Source: Ferrovibrio sp.
Lineage (GTDB): Bacteria > Pseudomonadota > Alphaproteobacteria > Ferrovibrionales > Ferrovibrionaceae
Direction: 5' to 3'
Assembly: GCF_017994015.1 (NCBI RefSeq)
Contig: NZ_JAGOLP010000014.1
Location: forward strand, 21,544 to 85,543
Length of the DNA: 64,000 bases
Shown here: piece after piece, positions 62,775-64,000 of the stretch
Layout of the letters: every line of letters starts with the position of its first letter
How positions within the stretch are numbered: position 1 is the stretch's first letter
Program-made: the position numbers and the translations under genes
Notes under the pieces: generated by a model
The model's database searches: none
What the model was told of the DNA's origin: nothing
What the model saw: only the letters and a program-made list of their open reading frames with translations

Positions 62775-63371
62775 CTACTTGGCCAGCTTGGCGGCGATGC
62801 CCGCCACATGCTTGCCCTGGAACTTGGCCATCGCCAGTTCCTGTGCGTTCGGCTGGCGCGAGCCATCCGGGCCGGCAATGGTGGCGGCGCCATAGGGCGA
62901 GCCGCCCTTGACCACGCTCAGATCCATCGATTCCGGGATGGCATAGGGGGTGCCAACCACCACGAAGCCGTGATGCAGCAGAGTGGTGTGGAAGCTCAGG
63001 ATGGTGGATTCATTGCCGCCGCCAACACCGGTGGAGGTGAACACGCTGCCAACCTTGCCCACCAGGGCGCCCTTCATCCACAGCGCGCCGGTCTGGTCCA
63101 GGAAGCTGCGCATCTGGCTGCTCATCATGCCGAAGCGGGTCGGGGTGCCGAAGATGATGGCGTCATATTCGGGCAGTTCGTCCACGGTGGCGATCGGCGC
63201 CGCCTGTTCCCACTTGCCATGGGCGGCCTTGAAGGCGGCTTCCGGCATGGTTTCGGGCACGCGCTTGATCACCACGTCGGCGCCGGCTTCACGGGCGCCC
63301 TCGGCAATCGTCTGCGCCATGGTTTCGATATGGCCATACATCGAATGGTAGAGAACCAGAACTTTGGTCAT
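62775..63371 (-). CDS. wrbA: NAD(P)H:quinone oxidoreductase WrbA
   Basis: 198 residues, flavodoxin-like FMN enzyme reducing quinones by two electrons. Motifs [33 protein letters not shown] and FTSTG are complete. AAGGAG precedes ATG 63371. Divergent from a LysR-type regulator with an inverted repeat between them. Confidence 0.95.
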   Translation of the reverse strand: MTKVLVLYHSMYGHIETMAQTIAEGAREAGADVVIKRVPETMPEAAFKAAHGKWEQAAPIATVDELPEYDAIIFGTPTRFGMMSSQMRSFLDQTGALWMKGALVGKVGSVFTSTGVGGGNESTILSFHTTLLHHGFVVVGTPYAIPESMDLSVVKGGSPYGAATIAGPDGSRQPNAQELAMAKFQGKHVAGIAAKLAK

Positions 63372-63448
63372 CGTAATTATCTCCTTGCGGTCCTGTCCCG
63401 CCGCCAGAGCGGCGTCGGACAAGCAGCAATCTAAGCTTTCAAAATTCA

Positions 63449-63481
63449 GAAACAATATTATACTTGGAACAAGATTGTTTC
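63449..63481. promoter_or_regulatory. 33-bp interrupted palindrome, candidate LysR operator
   Basis: GAAACAAT-N17-ATTGTTTC with perfect 8-bp arms; an inner CTTG-GAA-CAAG lies between. It sits in the 132-base gap between divergent wrbA and lysR. Confidence 0.55.
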
Positions 63482-63503
63482 ATATTAGTGGATAATAGCC
63501 GCG

Positions 63504-64000
63504 ATGGACTACCTGGCCGATCTGGCGGTTTTTGCCCGCGTTGTTGAGCAGAAAAGCTTCACCGCCGCCGCCGCCTCGTTGCGGCTGTCAAAATCCGCGG
63601 TTTCCAAGCAGATTGCCCGGCTGGAACAGCATCTCGGCACCCAGCTTCTGCAACGCACCACGCGCCGGCTGCAACTGACCGAAACCGGCCGCATCGTGCA
63701 GGCCCATGCCGAACGTCTGCTGGCCGAGGCCCAGGCGGTGGAAGCCGCGGTGCAGAATCTCCAGGAAGCGCCGCGCGGATTGCTCAAAGTCAACCTGCCG
63801 ATGAGTTTCGGGCTGTCCCATGTGGCGCCTTTGCTGCCGGAATTGCTGGCGCAATGCCCTGATCTGAAGATCGAGGCCAGCTTCAATGACCGTCGCGTCG
63901 ATCTGCTGGAAGAGGATGTGGATGCGGCGATCCGCATCGGCGCGCTGGCTGATTCCAGCCTTAATGCGCGCCGCCTGGCGCCGGCCCGGGTGGTTTATGC
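63504..64000 (+). CDS. LysR-family transcriptional regulator, 3' end outside window
   Basis: Visible 165 codons from ATG 63504. N-terminal winged HTH at about 1-60 (DYLADLAVFARVVEQKSFTAAAASLRLSKSAVSKQIARLE) then the start of the ligand domain. Most likely controls wrbA and itself in answer to quinones or electrophiles (inference from context). Cut by the window edge. Confidence 0.93.
   Translation, partial: MDYLADLAVFARVVEQKSFTAAAASLRLSKSAVSKQIARLEQHLGTQLLQRTTRRLQLTETGRIVQAHAERLLAEAQAVEAAVQNLQEAPRGLLKVNLPMSFGLSHVAPLLPELLAQCPDLKIEASFNDRRVDLLEEDVDAAIRIGALADSSLNARRLAPARVVY

Overview
The window is GC-rich, gene-dense chromosomal DNA from an alphaproteobacterium, most likely of the Rhodospirillales type. 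Lineage markers are a TrcR (DUF1013) cell-cycle regulator, a DUF1192 gene beside a quinone oxidoreductase, Coq7 next to DsbB, a zinc-free L31 beside an MsbA-type exporter, and a CtrA half-site and a perfect DnaA box upstream of a giant coiled-coil protein. I saw no prophage, insertion sequence, CRISPR array, rRNA or tRNA gene.

Layout. 1-8 kb: the end of a formate dehydrogenase cytochrome b subunit, two superoxide dismutases (one cytoplasmic, one Tat-exported), a periplasmic seven-bladed WD40 protein, a 43-residue membrane protein, a c-type cytochrome, a multi-cluster 4Fe-4S protein, then mobB and moeA. This is a formate dehydrogenase/molybdenum-cofactor neighbourhood. 8-11 kb: two paralogous proteins that look like degenerate GGDEF-EAL proteins. 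11-17.5 kb: hisI, a NifU-like scaffold, a MaoC hydratase, two exporters, a NitT/TauT-type binding protein and an aspartate aminotransferase. 17.6-22 kb: a ribbon-helix-helix protein and an RND efflux pair. 22-26 kb: an OppF/OppD/DppC/DppB-type peptide transporter with no binding protein beside it. 26-28.3 kb: trcR, quinone oxidoreductase, DUF1192. 28-31.7 kb: a MotA-like/MotB-like/OmpA-like envelope cluster. 31.8-35.4 kb: metY, an alpha/beta hydrolase, thiE and suhB, apparently read together, behind a leader with a terminator hairpin. 35.8-41 kb: a TetR regulator, a paraoxonase-like propeller, an MsbA-type exporter, L31 and an Hsp20 gene with a RpoH-type promoter and a ROSE-like RNA thermometer. 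41-48 kb: DUF898 and M48 peptidase pair, gap-pgk, a PagL-like lipid A deacylase, gluQ and an AlkA-type glycosylase. 48-53 kb: an esterase, an HNH nuclease, coq7-dsbB and nrdA. 53.4-56.9 kb: an 1159-residue membrane-anchored coiled coil. 57-64 kb: acyl-CoA genes, a ParE-type toxin-antitoxin pair, AzlC/AzlD, a TPR-methyltransferase, pirin, wrbA and a truncated LysR gene.

The most distinctive item is the 1159-residue protein. Its coil is built from 30 units of exactly 25 residues in three blocks (9, 11 and 10 units) separated by 14-residue spacers. It has two N-terminal membrane helices and cell-cycle-type sites upstream, so a TipN-like polarity or scaffold role is a reasonable guess. Next come the degenerate GGDEF-EAL twins, the metY leader hairpin and the hsp20 thermometer. 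Most other genes are ordinary housekeeping or transport functions.
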